The notes: generated by a model from the letters alone, not told the origin. 64,000 bases of DNA from Dehalobacter sp. CP (GCA_009910795.1 VMEE01000093.1:124001-188000), one strand, 5' to 3'; shown: positions 34,976 through 44,448, numbered from the stretch's first letter. Made by a program: numbers and translations.

Positions 34976-36532
34976 ATGGTTGAAAAAAAGAGAAAGAAGA
35001 AAAAACTGAAAAAAGTTTTTATGATCATAGCACTGGTAATCGCAGGCATTGTTGCCGGGACGGCAGCATTTGCCTTCTATTTCGCGAAGGGAGGCAATCT
35101 GCCCGGCGACAGTGTGAATTTGAACGATCGGGTCAGTATTCTTTTGATAGGGACGGATAAAAGGCCAGGGGCAAGTTCTTACAATTCGGACTCGATTATT
35201 GTAGCCAGCTTTGACCCGAAGACGAAACTTATTTCCTTACTGTCCATTCCGAGAGACACCCGGGTAACGCTCCCCGGATCAAAAAGCTATTGTAAGATCA
35301 ATGCCGTTCCCATGTTAAAAGGGATTCCGGAGCTGGAAAAACAGGTTACCGAACTGACCGGTATTGAGCTGGACGGGTATGTCCTGACGAATTTTAATGG
35401 GTTCAAGGACATGATCGATACGCTGGACGGGATCACCATTGACGTGGAAAAAGACATGAAGTATGAGACCGGGGATAAAGAGGACGGCTATATCAACCTA
35501 AAAGCCGGGGTACAGGAATTAGACGGGACAAAAGCGCTCCAATATGCCCGTTTCCGTCATGACGCAACCGCCGATATCGGGAGAACCGCCAGGCAGCAGA
35601 AAGTACTGACCGCTGTAGGTAAAAAAATGCTTCAGCCTGCCACCATATTAAAATTGCCCGAGCTAATTCCGGAATTAATGAAGGCTGTGGAAACAGACTT
35701 GTCTCTGAAAGATCTCCTAAAACTCGCCGGGGCGGCCAAGTCCTTTGAAGATGCAACGATCGTGACCCAAACACTGCCCGGCGATGCGATTAATCTTGAC
35801 GGGTTAAGCTACTGGGAGGTAAACAGAGACGCAGCCAAAGAAGTCGCTCAGAACCTTCTTTTGGGTAAAACCACCGATAAAGTCTGGGACAGTACGGTCC
35901 TTGCCTCCTTGGATCCGGAAGTTAAATCCCACCTTGCGGCCCCATCTACGGCAGCTGGGATTGATATACCGGAAATACCCGGCGTAACTGCACCTGAACC
36001 GGGAGCGATACCCGTGACGACGATCCAAACGGAGCAGTATTCGGGGACAATCACCTGGTCGCCTGCCGACAGTACCTTTGTTGCAGGTCAGGAATATACA
36101 GCGACGATTACGCTCATTCCTAAAGCAGGGTATACCTTAAAAGGCGTCGGTGCGAACTTCTTTACCGTACCGGGAGCAACAGCGCATAATGCTGCAGGAT
36201 CCGGGGTCATTACGGCGGTGTTCCCGGCGTCATCACCTATAGCGTCAGCAGCCACCATCGACATTTCGGGAATAGCCGGGGTTACACCGCCCGCACCGGG
36301 AGCGGCACCTGTGACAGCGATCACCGAAACGGAGCAGTATACGGGGTCGGTCACCTGGACACCGGCCGACGCCCTCTTTGTGGAAGGCCAGCAATACACA
36401 GCGACCATCACACTGGTTCCGAAAGAAGGATATACCTTGGAAGGCATTGGCGCAAACTATTTCACAGTACCGGGCGCAACAGCGACAAATGCGGCCGGAT
36501 CAGGGGTCATAACAGCGGTGTTTCTACGATGA
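34976..36532 (+). CDS. LytR-CpsA-Psr family protein with two C-terminal repeats
   Basis: The 518-aa protein begins with a Lys-rich tail and one membrane helix (residues ~14-37). The LCP domain (about 71-217) has SYNSDSII, SIPRDTRV and the phosphate-binding GRTARQQKVL. LCP enzymes attach undecaprenyl-linked wall polymers to peptidoglycan. Residues ~330-417 and 428-516 are two near-identical beta-rich repeats (each ends FTVPGAT..VITAVF), a surface repeat common in Firmicutes exoproteins. ATG 34976 is chosen for GGGGTGA upstream. Confidence 0.88.
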   Translation: MVEKKRKKKKLKKVFMIIALVIAGIVAGTAAFAFYFAKGGNLPGDSVNLNDRVSILLIGTDKRPGASSYNSDSIIVASFDPKTKLISLLSIPRDTRVTLPGSKSYCKINAVPMLKGIPELEKQVTELTGIELDGYVLTNFNGFKDMIDTLDGITIDVEKDMKYETGDKEDGYINLKAGVQELDGTKALQYARFRHDATADIGRTARQQKVLTAVGKKMLQPATILKLPELIPELMKAVETDLSLKDLLKLAGAAKSFEDATIVTQTLPGDAINLDGLSYWEVNRDAAKEVAQNLLLGKTTDKVWDSTVLASLDPEVKSHLAAPSTAAGIDIPEIPGVTAPEPGAIPVTTIQTEQYSGTITWSPADSTFVAGQEYTATITLIPKAGYTLKGVGANFFTVPGATAHNAAGSGVITAVFPASSPIASAATIDISGIAGVTPPAPGAAPVTAITETEQYTGSVTWTPADALFVEGQQYTATITLVPKEGYTLEGIGANYFTVPGATATNAAGSGVITAVFLR

Positions 36533-36702
36533 TGCCGTATACCAATACCGTATTAACCAGCCGGGGTTGTCCTTTTCAGTGTGAATTTTGCTAAAATAGC
36601 GGTGCTTATGTTCATAAAGTATTTTGAAATAAACCGATTAAACATGTAATTCAGAAAGAAATTGAAGAACTTCCAACAAAACTGCCTTTGAAGTCGGATT
36701 GA
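36532..36702 (+). pseudogene. Radical-SAM (B12-binding type) gene remnant
   Basis: Directly after the LCP stop, one frame reads SRGCPFQCEFC, the CxxxCxxC radical-SAM cluster motif. It then has a TAA, NSGAYVHKVF, a TGA and NKPIKHVIQKEIEELP, which resembles the sequence after the cluster in B12-binding radical-SAM proteins. Two in-frame stops and a loss of the rest show it is decayed. Confidence 0.7.
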
Positions 36703-36724
36703 AGAGATCCTGATTTCAAAGGCA
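36683..36724. terminator. Inverted repeat, possible bidirectional terminator
   Basis: TGCCTTTGAA (36683-36692) pairs with TTCAAAGGCA (36715-36724) between the convergent LCP and DNRLRE genes. There is no clear T-run. Confidence 0.4.
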
Positions 36725-36753
36725 GAATACTGCGTACGGCGGAACGGTTTTGG

Positions 36754-37830
36754 TCACGTTTTGTTTGTAATGGTGATTCGGGGGAGAGCGGTCTTTTGTC
36801 CGCTGCTATTCTGAGTTACCGGGAAAATGGAGGTTATATTCATAACCGGGATAAAGACAGGCGTATTGCCATCTGCATCAGACAGGACCAAGATGCCATA
36901 TTCATTTTTATAAACCAGTCCTGAAGCCTGAACGATAGACCCCAAATACATTTGGACATCTGTTGAAACCGGCACATAGTCGTGATAAGCAGTAATCAGG
37001 TTTTTGTCACAACCGTCTGGGAACTGTGGCGGGGGCAGGTAGGTGATCGAAGGATCGTATACCGTTCCATCGCCTGTATAAATTGCGGCAATGGCATTGA
37101 GCGGAATCGCTTCTTGCTGTCCGTTATCAAGCAAAATAAAAATCATTCCATAGGTTCCTTCGGGGGATACATACAGTTGATACGGAGTTCCGGTGATCGC
37201 GGAAGGACTAAAACCTGTTAAAAAAACGGACATGGTATTTGTCGGATACAAGGTGATCAGCTGCTCAATAAGGTGCGCCAACTGCGCATAGCTGAAGCAA
37301 AGCGCGGTATCCGGTTTCACCGGGGTGTAAGTTAAAACTAATCTTGGATCAAATGGTTCGTAGTTGATGCTATTCGTGGCAACGGCAACGACAGAAGTGC
37401 CGTCAGAATTTGTCAGTGCGATGCCGTTGTTGGAATAAGCTCCGTTCAGCCAATCATTGATCAGCGTTGTGACATCAATTTGGACAGTGGTATATAAATC
37501 TTCTGTTGTAATATCAATCCCGGATGGTGTTGCGGTGAAAGCAGGACGTGTATTGTAAGTCACGGTGGCTGTACTAAATGGATCGGTTACTCTGTTGACA
37601 ACAAGCGGACTTGGAGCAGCACCGCTTTTAACAATCACAGATAATTCGAGCAAGGCGCTGTCAACGGAAGTGACCGGTAACACAGGCAAAACAATTTGCA
37701 GGAAACTGATGCAGTTTTGAAATGAAGGATCTGTACCGGAATAAACCAGTGGGTAGGATGAAAAATTCATGTCGGGCAGGTAAGATGATACGAAAGTCGT
37801 ATCGGGTATATTCAGGGTTAACGTAGCCAT
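36754..37830 (-). CDS. DNRLRE-domain-type surface protein
   Basis: The 358-aa protein has an N-terminal DNRLRE-like beta domain (TLNIPDTTFVSSYLP, then ALLELSV, VTYNTRP, DVTTLINDWLNG and LVLTY) and a C-terminal beta-rich half without recognised family. No classical signal peptide is seen. The ATG at 37830 is favoured by AGAAGG spacing over in-frame starts at 37836 and 37848. Sequences from both ends of this locus reappear at 33983-34091. Confidence 0.75.
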   Translation of the reverse strand: MATLTLNIPDTTFVSSYLPDMNFSSYPLVYSGTDPSFQNCISFLQIVLPVLPVTSVDSALLELSVIVKSGAAPSPLVVNRVTDPFSTATVTYNTRPAFTATPSGIDITTEDLYTTVQIDVTTLINDWLNGAYSNNGIALTNSDGTSVVAVATNSINYEPFDPRLVLTYTPVKPDTALCFSYAQLAHLIEQLITLYPTNTMSVFLTGFSPSAITGTPYQLYVSPEGTYGMIFILLDNGQQEAIPLNAIAAIYTGDGTVYDPSITYLPPPQFPDGCDKNLITAYHDYVPVSTDVQMYLGSIVQASGLVYKNEYGILVLSDADGNTPVFIPVMNITSIFPVTQNSSGQKTALPRITITNKT

Positions 37831-37945
37831 TTTCATACCTTCTCTCAAAATTAATGACTGTAACTGAAAATTCGAGTTTGTACATCATATGCTTTTTGGG
37901 ACAAGATGTTTCAGGCTACGATTGATATTTCCCTTCTGTTACGAA

Positions 37946-37985
37946 AAAACCGGTGAACAATGACATGTTCATCCGTTTTTTTTTA
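37946..37985 (+). terminator. Hairpin with T-run upstream of the DNRLRE gene
   Basis: GGTGAACA pairs with TGTTCATC around ATGACA, followed by nine T residues on the plus strand. No plus-strand gene ends here now. A diverged copy is at 34060-34095. Confidence 0.6.
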
Positions 37986-38108
37986 TATAAGTCTGAATAT
38001 CAGAAAGAGGGTGCAAAGTTCGTCTAGGGTAAGGTTGGGACTCTCTGGAAAAGAATGTGACTTTTTCCAGAGCTCACTCGTTTTATGGATGAAAGGAGAA
38101 TTTACCCT

Positions 38109-38591
38109 ATGCAAGAATTGTCACCGCGGCTTACTAACACTTTTTCAACAAAATACAGTAGTTATGGCGAGATGCTTTTTAAAATCGCCATGGTTCATCT
38201 TGGAAGTAAAGAAGATGCGGAAGAAGTCATGCAAGACGCATTTTGTAAACTCTTGTACAACTCACCTGGGTTTAACGATGATCAACACGAAAAGGCCTGG
38301 CTGATCAAAATTACTGTAAATCTTTGCAAAGATAGGCTTCGGAGTGTATGGCACAAACGCGTTATAAAAATGGAGGCGATAGAAGAGTACTATGAAGATC
38401 CTATTGACAGTGATGTCATGAAGGAGATTCTTAAACTCCCTGTAAAATTAAAAGCAGTGATCTATCTGTTTTACGTTGAAGATTATTCGATTAAGCAAAT
38501 ATCAGAAATTCTTAAGATAAAGGAATCAGCAATAAAGATGCGCTTACATCGCGGTCGTGAAATCCTTCGAATTGAATTAAAGGGAGAATGA
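38109..38591 (+). CDS. ECF-type RNA polymerase sigma factor
   Basis: The 160-aa sigma has region 2 (MVHLGSKEDAEEVMQDAFCKL) and region 4 (YSIKQISEILKIKESAIKMRLHRGREIL). ATG 38109 is used because AAAGGAG lies 10 nt upstream. The next gene, 3 nt after the stop, encodes a likely membrane anti-sigma factor, so the pair responds to an envelope signal. Confidence 0.92.
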   Translation: MQELSPRLTNTFSTKYSSYGEMLFKIAMVHLGSKEDAEEVMQDAFCKLLYNSPGFNDDQHEKAWLIKITVNLCKDRLRSVWHKRVIKMEAIEEYYEDPIDSDVMKEILKLPVKLKAVIYLFYVEDYSIKQISEILKIKESAIKMRLHRGREILRIELKGE

Positions 38592-38594
38592 AAG

Positions 38595-39506
38595 ATGAAT
38601 GGAAATGATATTAAACGTGTGATTGCCAAGCTTGAACCTGACCGGGAAATGGCGGATAGAATATCAGAAAAACTAGTAAAAAAGCCGAAGCGGAGAGTTA
38701 GTATAAAACCTGCTGCTGCCATCGCTGCCGCACTTGTTATCATGATTGGGGCTGGGACTTTTGTTAATTCTAATTTCGGCAAAGTTGATCAAAATAAAGT
38801 TGGAATTTATATCCCGCAGGTACAAATATCTGAGAACACGGAAGTAAAAGCCAAAATGATCGGGCTAATCGTCTATCAAGGCAGAATATATACGCAAAGC
38901 GCCTTGCAAATTGATGCGAACAATGCGGAGAAACTGATTGGAGAAAAGCTGGGTATGACCAAGGCCAATATAACCGAATGGAGCAAGCAGGATGATTACG
39001 CTGTCGAATTGGCCTCGACGGTAGGGGTACAAGCAGTTTATACGGTTAAAGGCTATGATAAAAGTTATAGAATCATGACCTGTGAAAAAATCAACGGTGA
39101 AACTTATGCGTTTTTTTATGAGTGTTTGAACGGGTTGACAGTTAAAACCGGAAATGATATTTTTGAAAAATTTAAAATGGAAAACAATATTGAATCAGTG
39201 AAATATGAAAATTTCGGCAGCTGGAACAATGGTAAGAATGAAGTTCAATCTCTGACGAATCCGGATGGCGTCAATCACTTTCTTGCTGCTCTGGAAAACG
39301 CTGTTCCCAATACGCGGGAGAGTTTACCCGACTTATTTGAAGATCAAGGTGAAACCAGTCAAAAATTTATATACGTAACCTTGAATGACGGCAGTAAAGT
39401 CCAACTAAGGCTTTTTAAAGAGGGATATGTTTACTACAACGGTGTTGATTTATTCTTTAAAGTAGACAGCAATGCTTTTATGAGTTTTTGGAATGAATTG
39501 ATTTAA
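38595..39506 (+). CDS. Probable membrane anti-sigma factor
   Basis: The 303-aa protein has a short cytoplasmic N-terminus (about 35 residues), one membrane helix (residues ~37-55, rich in Ala/Ile/Val) and a ~245-residue extracytoplasmic domain with no family I recognise. Position directly after an ECF sigma gene and this topology fit an anti-sigma factor. Function is inferred from context. Confidence 0.75.
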   Translation: MNGNDIKRVIAKLEPDREMADRISEKLVKKPKRRVSIKPAAAIAAALVIMIGAGTFVNSNFGKVDQNKVGIYIPQVQISENTEVKAKMIGLIVYQGRIYTQSALQIDANNAEKLIGEKLGMTKANITEWSKQDDYAVELASTVGVQAVYTVKGYDKSYRIMTCEKINGETYAFFYECLNGLTVKTGNDIFEKFKMENNIESVKYENFGSWNNGKNEVQSLTNPDGVNHFLAALENAVPNTRESLPDLFEDQGETSQKFIYVTLNDGSKVQLRLFKEGYVYYNGVDLFFKVDSNAFMSFWNELI

Positions 39507-39608
39507 AGAGGATCGCATTGACAGGAAAGAATGCAGGGAATACACGAATACGGTCCCTATTACGGTTGCAGATTCATAGGATGCAATGACCTGCGACAGA
39601 CCTTATCG

Positions 39609-39667
39609 AAAGGGATCAAGTGAAGATGAAGATACCCGGCCGAAGGGTTAAACGTGCAGATCCCTTT
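39609..39667. terminator. Bidirectional-type terminator
   Basis: AAAGGGATC (39609-39617) pairs with GATCCCTTT (39659-39667) followed by TT on the plus strand. A nested ACCC/GGGT stem lies between. It sits between the anti-sigma gene and the convergent ABC operon, overlapping the end of the latter. Confidence 0.55.
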
Positions 39668-40442
39668 TTCGGTAAAAGATATAGGTGGAGATGCAAAAGA
39701 TAGAAACAAGCCCAAGCGAGAGTATGACAGCCGTTAGGTTGAGCCCATTGCCCTCTGCCAAATCAACATAACTAAAATATTTAAAAGGAGAGAGCAGGTT
39801 AAGAGCGTTCAGCTTGTCTGTTATGTCGGTTATTTTGGATATCACGAATGCAGCGAAGAGTATCCCCGCGGCAAGGGAACCGGAAGTTTTTGGATTCTTG
39901 AGGAAAGCTGACAGTGCTGTTCCAAGCGAAAGGAAGATAAGCTGAACGATAAACATGCTCAACATGAACATTACGATTTCACTTGAAATGTCATTTCCCT
40001 TATTGTAAGCAGCGACCATAACAAGGGAAGAAACAAGCGTTACAATATTCAGAATAACCACATTCACAAAGGCCGCAAGAAGCTTGGAAGTGATAATGGT
40101 ATCTCTTGAGACGGGTTTGATCATCAGGAATTCGGTTGTCTTGTCTCGTTCCTCTTTGGCAACGATACCGGCTCCGAGCAAAACAGCATGGATGGCAGCT
40201 GCAATCTCAATGTAAAGAAACAACATTGCAAAATACCCGGACATCGTGGTTACATCAAATGAGCCCATTCCCAACAGTGCTTTGATGGAGTAGGGTATAT
40301 TGTCAAAAATTTTGTTGTACTGTCCGCCTGCCGAATAGGCGGTATATTTGCCCATGCCGCTTAGAACCCCCAAAAACATACAAACGCACCATATGATCAA
40401 CGCTTTTTTGTTGGCTTTTAATTCTCTTAAAAAAATATTCAT
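39648..40442 (-). CDS. ABC-2 type transporter permease (second)
   Basis: The 264-aa protein has about six membrane helices and the ABC-2 permease pattern, with the soluble motif KEERDKTTEFLMIKPVSR. It is 30-40% similar by eye to the preceding permease (shared TADFLLVKPVSR-like motif), so the two likely form a heterodimer. It is last in a three-gene minus-strand operon. GGAGG precedes its ATG. Confidence 0.88.
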   Translation of the reverse strand: MNIFLRELKANKKALIIWCVCMFLGVLSGMGKYTAYSAGGQYNKIFDNIPYSIKALLGMGSFDVTTMSGYFAMLFLYIEIAAAIHAVLLGAGIVAKEERDKTTEFLMIKPVSRDTIITSKLLAAFVNVVILNIVTLVSSLVMVAAYNKGNDISSEIVMFMLSMFIVQLIFLSLGTALSAFLKNPKTSGSLAAGILFAAFVISKITDITDKLNALNLLSPFKYFSYVDLAEGNGLNLTAVILSLGLVSIFCISTYIFYRKRDLHV

Positions 40443-40477
40443 GATCCGACCTCCCTTTTAGTGAAACCCAAAGTTAA

Positions 40478-41287
40478 TCAGCTCACGGCATGGATATCTT
40501 TTTTGGCATAAATGATATAGGCTGTTACCGTTGCGATAATAACAATAACAGCGCCTGTGATAAGGTAGGGAGCTTCATAGTTTGAATTTCTGATAATGTA
40601 AGAAGGATTAAAATATTTAAATGGTGAGAGAAAGCGTGCGGCATCATTTTCACCGGTGGCTAAAAACGCTCCGATAAAGAAAAATCCAAAAACGACCCCG
40701 AGTGAAACCGGAAGTACGGATTTTAACTTTGGAATGATCACCGTGACCGCAGCCCCGATCGAGAAAAAAATGAGCTGAATGAAAAGTAGCGTGAGATTGA
40801 TCATAAAAAGCAGCATAACGCTGAAATCAGCTGTCTTAACCATGGTGGCAAGGATGGAGGCAGCCGCATAATAAATTAAGTTCGTGATTATGAGCATGGT
40901 TAGTGCAGCCAGAAGCTTGGAGCTGACAATAGCCGAACGCGAAACAGGCTTGACGAGAAGGAAATCCGCTGTCCTTTCCCTCGTTTCTTTGGAAAGAATG
41001 GAGACGCCGAGATTCATGGCCTGAATGGCACCGCACAATGTGATGAAGGAGAATATCATCGAATAAAAGCCCAAAAGAGAGGTGATGCTGTCAAGCGAAA
41101 TACCGAGTATTGCCCTCACCGACGCCGGGTAGCCGCCCAGCAGCCTTTTAAAATCTGCCGCATCATTCGCAATTGCTGGATAGACAGAAAAGTAAATCCC
41201 AGCGAGCGCAATCAAAGTGCATGTCCATAGAATCGTCGATTTTCGCAGGGAGTTAAGCTCGTGCCAGAACATATTCATAACGATCAA
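40478..41287 (-). CDS. ABC-2 type transporter permease (first)
   Basis: The 269-aa, six-helix permease has the coupling motif KETRERTADFLLVKPVSR. It overlaps the ATPase gene stop by 4 nt (ATGA), so translation is coupled. An exporter of unknown substrate; such systems often export antibiotics or lipids. Confidence 0.88.
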   Translation of the reverse strand: MIVMNMFWHELNSLRKSTILWTCTLIALAGIYFSVYPAIANDAADFKRLLGGYPASVRAILGISLDSITSLLGFYSMIFSFITLCGAIQAMNLGVSILSKETRERTADFLLVKPVSRSAIVSSKLLAALTMLIITNLIYYAAASILATMVKTADFSVMLLFMINLTLLFIQLIFFSIGAAVTVIIPKLKSVLPVSLGVVFGFFFIGAFLATGENDAARFLSPFKYFNPSYIIRNSNYEAPYLITGAVIVIIATVTAYIIYAKKDIHAVS

Positions 41288-42165
41288 CCCTCCTTGGCAT
41301 AATAATGCATGAAGATCTCTTCAAGGTCAGGTTCGTAAATGGATATGTTGACAAGCTCAAGCTCCGCAATTTTTTTCATCATAGAATTAATGTTGCCTTT
41401 GAAAATAAAATCAGCCGTATTCTCTTTGATTTCAAGCCGGCTTACACCACTGATATTGAAGATCTCTCCGGCTATGGGAGATTTTGCTTCAATTTTAAAA
41501 CTCTTATAGCTATCTGCCTGAAGCGTGCTCATTTTTTCAAGTTTTATGATTTTACCGTCTTTGATGAACGCTACCCTGTCGCACATCCTCTGAACTTCGC
41601 CGAGAATATGCGATGAAAAGAATACGGTCGCACCCTTTTGATTCTCCTGCGCGATAATGTCGAAGAATTTTTGCTGCATCAGCGGGTCTAAGCCACTGGT
41701 TGGCTCGTCGAGTATGATCAGCTTAGGCTCGTGGAGCAGCCCCTGGACAATGCCAACCTTTTTTTTGTTGCCAAAAGAGAGATCGTCGATCTTTTTCTTA
41801 AGGTCGAGATCCATGATCTCCGCAAGCTCCTTGATTCTCTTCATACAGTCCTTTTTGTAAAAGCTCGCGGAATATTTGAGTAGATCGATAACCTTCATGT
41901 TATCGTAATAAAATACCTCACTTGGCAGATAGCCCACTTCTTTGCGTATTTCCGGGAACTCACTGCAATTTTTACCGAAGATTTCGGCGCTTCCCCCGGT
42001 GGGGTAGATAAGCCCGAGCAACGTTCGGATGGTCGTCGATTTGCCGGCGCCGTTCGGCCCGATAAACCCAAAGATCTCGCCTTCCGTGACATCAAGATTC
42101 ACGTCAACGATGCCTCTTGCCTTGTTGTAACTTTTCGTGAGATTCTTCGTTTGAATGACAGTCAT
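41284..42165 (-). CDS. ABC transporter ATP-binding protein
   Basis: The 293-aa ATPase has Walker A GPNGAGKST, signature LSFGNKKKVGIVQG, Walker B LIILDEP and the SGLDP D-loop, with a C-terminal extension typical of ABC-2 drug exporters. The start for MTVIQTKNL (ATG at 42165) has a strong GGAGG. An upstream in-frame ATG lacks one. It is the first gene of the operon. Confidence 0.94.
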   Translation of the reverse strand: MTVIQTKNLTKSYNKARGIVDVNLDVTEGEIFGFIGPNGAGKSTTIRTLLGLIYPTGGSAEIFGKNCSEFPEIRKEVGYLPSEVFYYDNMKVIDLLKYSASFYKKDCMKRIKELAEIMDLDLKKKIDDLSFGNKKKVGIVQGLLHEPKLIILDEPTSGLDPLMQQKFFDIIAQENQKGATVFFSSHILGEVQRMCDRVAFIKDGKIIKLEKMSTLQADSYKSFKIEAKSPIAGEIFNISGVSRLEIKENTADFIFKGNINSMMKKIAELELVNISIYEPDLEEIFMHYYAKEG

Positions 42166-42325
42166 TAATGTTGCCTCCTCCTTGTCTGTTAAGGATACAC
42201 ACATCATTTTTGAATGAACATAATACTTTCCTTAAGTTAGACCTATTGTATCACAGCCGGTTTTTTTTATGTTATTTTAGCAGTAATTTTTTGCAATACA
42301 GAATATTCGTACAAAATATTCGTAG

Positions 42326-42354
42326 TTGCATCAAAATTTTCCTTCTGATATAAT
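42326..42354 (+). promoter_or_regulatory. SigmaA promoter for the Mn-riboswitch operon
   Basis: TTGCAT (42326-42331) and TATAAT (42349-42354) are separated by 17 nt, placing the transcript start at the riboswitch 5' end. Confidence 0.8.
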
Positions 42355-42367
42355 AGCCTTGTTCGTA

Positions 42368-42482
42368 AATCAAAGGGGAGTAGCTGGATAATAAAGTCGT
42401 CAAGACGGATTTCGATCCCGGCTTTATTGCAATTGACCATTGTAAGCGAGACCTTTGCCCTTGGGGGTGAAGGTTTTTTTAT
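42368..42482 (+). promoter_or_regulatory. yybP-ykoY (manganese) riboswitch with terminator
   Basis: The leader holds the conserved AAAGGGGAGTAGC (42372-42384) and, about 60 nt later, AGCGAGACCTTTGCCC (42445-42460). CAAAGG and CCTTTG close the P1 helix. The 3' half can instead form ACCTT..AAGGT followed by seven T residues, a terminator exclusive with P1. These are the hallmarks of yybP-ykoY aptamers, which bind Mn2+ and usually turn genes on. Confidence 0.88.
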
Positions 42483-42522
42483 TTATATTTAAATAAGATA
42501 TGAATGAAGTCAGGTGAAAAAT

Positions 42523-43335
42523 ATGTTCGGTTATGTCGTCGCCAATATTGAGAAGCTAACTGCCGAAGAAAAACTACACTATCGGTCGTGCTACTGCGGT
42601 TTATGCCGAACGCTGGGAGAGCGTCACGGCACCCTCAGCCGTATCACCCTAAACTATGACATGACTTTCCTCGTACTGTTTCTTTCAGCGCTTTATCAGA
42701 AAGATACCACCATTCAAACTGGGCGGTGCATCATGCATCCCCGCAAACCTCACGGCTATTGGCATAACGAGATCTCAGACTATACCGCCGATATGAGTAT
42801 TGTCCTGACTTATTTCAAATTTCTCGATGATTGGAAGGACGAACGGAAGATCCTGTCGCTGGGTGAAGCCAAGCTGTTCGAAAAGAAATACAGGCAGGCT
42901 GCTATTCGCTATCCCCGGCAATGTGCTGTCATCAGTGAGTGCTTGAGTACCCTTTCCGACATTGAAAAATCAGGGGAACTGAAACCGGATCTTCCTGCAG
43001 GTTGCTTCGGCAGGCTCATGGGTGAGGTCTTCGTTTTCCAAGAAGATGACGATGCCCAAGACTTACGTAACTTTGGAGAAGCGCTTGGCAAATTCATTTA
43101 CATTATGGATGCCTGTCTTGATCTCAAAAAGGACATCCAAAAGGAATGCTATAATCCGCTGACGGCGTTGTCAACAGATCATTTTCCGCAAATATTAAAC
43201 CTGCTCATGGCCGACTGTATGGAAAAATACCGGCAACTGCCAATCAAACGCGATCAAAACCTTATTGAAAACATTCTCTATTCAGGCGTTTGGACAAGGT
43301 ATGAAGCAGCGAATAAGAAAGCAAAGGGGAGATAA
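42523..43335 (+). CDS. DUF5685 family protein
   Basis: The 270-aa, mostly helical protein starts MFGYVVANIEKLTAEEK, typical of DUF5685, with CYCGLC at 23-28. Two Asp-rich segments, FLDDWKDE (100-107) and DACLDLKKD (196-204), echo the paired metal-binding motifs of isoprenyl-synthase-fold enzymes. This is a visual resemblance only. ATG 42523 is favoured by an AGGTG RBS. An in-frame GTG at 42514 is possible. It is cotranscribed with a J-domain and a zinc-ribbon gene behind the Mn riboswitch. Function is unknown. Confidence 0.85.
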   Translation: MFGYVVANIEKLTAEEKLHYRSCYCGLCRTLGERHGTLSRITLNYDMTFLVLFLSALYQKDTTIQTGRCIMHPRKPHGYWHNEISDYTADMSIVLTYFKFLDDWKDERKILSLGEAKLFEKKYRQAAIRYPRQCAVISECLSTLSDIEKSGELKPDLPAGCFGRLMGEVFVFQEDDDAQDLRNFGEALGKFIYIMDACLDLKKDIQKECYNPLTALSTDHFPQILNLLMADCMEKYRQLPIKRDQNLIENILYSGVWTRYEAANKKAKGR

Positions 43336-43341
43336 GAAAGA

Positions 43342-43911
43342 ATGATATCCGATCCTTATCAAGTACTTGGTGTTCCTCAGACGGCTGCGGATGGTGAAAT
43401 AAAAAAAGCCTATCGCAAACTGGCCAAAAAATACCACCCTGACCTGAATCCCGGCAATGCGGAAGCGGCTAAGAAAATGAGTGAAATCAATGCCGCTTAC
43501 GAACAGATCAAAAGCGGAACCCCCTACCCAAACACCTATTACAACGGGAGCAACGCTTCCAGAGAATATGCTTCCTCAGCGTATGATTCGGTAAAACACT
43601 ATATCAATCTGGGCTATTTTCGCGAGGCACTGAATATTCTGGCCAGGATGAGTGACCGAAGTGCCGAATGGTACTATTGCAGTGCCGTCGCCAATGCCGG
43701 TATCGGCAACATCATCATTGCGCTGAACCACGCCGAAACAGCCGTACGCATGAGTCCCGGCAATCCGGAATACCAACGCATCTTAAATATGCTGCAACGC
43801 GGCGGACGCGTTTATCAGCAACAAAGACGCGGCTTCGGCATGCCGAATGACACGCTGGACAAACTCTGTTTTGGCTTATGTATCGCGGACCTTTGCTGTC
43901 CGTTCTGTTGA
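43342..43911 (+). CDS. DnaJ-domain protein
   Basis: The 189-aa protein has an N-terminal J-domain (residues ~3-60) with HPD at 32-34, a flexible Asn/Ser linker, a TPR-like helical repeat region (about 80-150) and a C-terminal Cys-rich tail ([15 protein letters not shown]). It should recruit an Hsp70 to a specific client. It lacks the Gly/Phe and zinc-finger parts of true DnaJ. It starts 6 nt after the DUF5685 gene, so that protein is a plausible client. Confidence 0.9.
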   Translation: MISDPYQVLGVPQTAADGEIKKAYRKLAKKYHPDLNPGNAEAAKKMSEINAAYEQIKSGTPYPNTYYNGSNASREYASSAYDSVKHYINLGYFREALNILARMSDRSAEWYYCSAVANAGIGNIIIALNHAETAVRMSPGNPEYQRILNMLQRGGRVYQQQRRGFGMPNDTLDKLCFGLCIADLCCPFC

Positions 43912-43937
43912 TGAGAATTGCGTAAGGAGTGTGTGCA

Positions 43938-44348
43938 ATGGGTAATTTGAAAAATAAGCTGACACGTTTGATGATTGGCCGGTACGGCATTGATCAGTTG
44001 TATTATGCTTTACTTGGAGTCTGGTTTGTATTACTGATCGCCAATACGTTTATCCGTTCCGGTATCATCAGTATTTTGATGGGGGCCGTTCTGGCTGGAA
44101 TGATCTTCAGAACCTTATCCCGGAACATCTATAAAAGACGCCAGGAAAACGATAAATTCATGAAAATGTGGAATAGGATTAAGGCTGAAGGTTCTTTGAC
44201 GATACGCCGAATCAAAGAAATTAAAACCCATCGTTTCCGCAGATGTCCGCACTGTAAAAGAGTACTTCGGCTGCCGCGGCGAAAAGGCAAACATACAGTA
44301 AAGTGCCCTTGCTGCCATCATGAATTTGAGCTCTGTATCCGCTTATAA
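43938..44348 (+). CDS. Membrane-anchored zinc-ribbon protein
   Basis: The 136-aa protein has two hydrophobic helices near residues 18-55 and a C-terminal zinc ribbon, CPHCKRV...CPCCHHEF. ATG 43938 follows TAAGGAG. It is third in the Mn-riboswitch operon. No specific function is known. Confidence 0.8.
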   Translation: MGNLKNKLTRLMIGRYGIDQLYYALLGVWFVLLIANTFIRSGIISILMGAVLAGMIFRTLSRNIYKRRQENDKFMKMWNRIKAEGSLTIRRIKEIKTHRFRRCPHCKRVLRLPRRKGKHTVKCPCCHHEFELCIRL

Positions 44349-44406
44349 TTAAAAACAAATAAGTTTGATATAATAGTAGTACTTATAAACGGTAAGAACT
44401 AAAAAG

Positions 44407-44448
44407 AATAACCTTGGAACTTCAAGTCATTCCAAGGTTATTTTTTTC
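44407..44448 (+). terminator. Strong terminator after the DUF5685 operon
   Basis: AATAACCTTGGAA pairs perfectly with TTCCAAGGTTATT, followed by a T-run. Confidence 0.93.
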
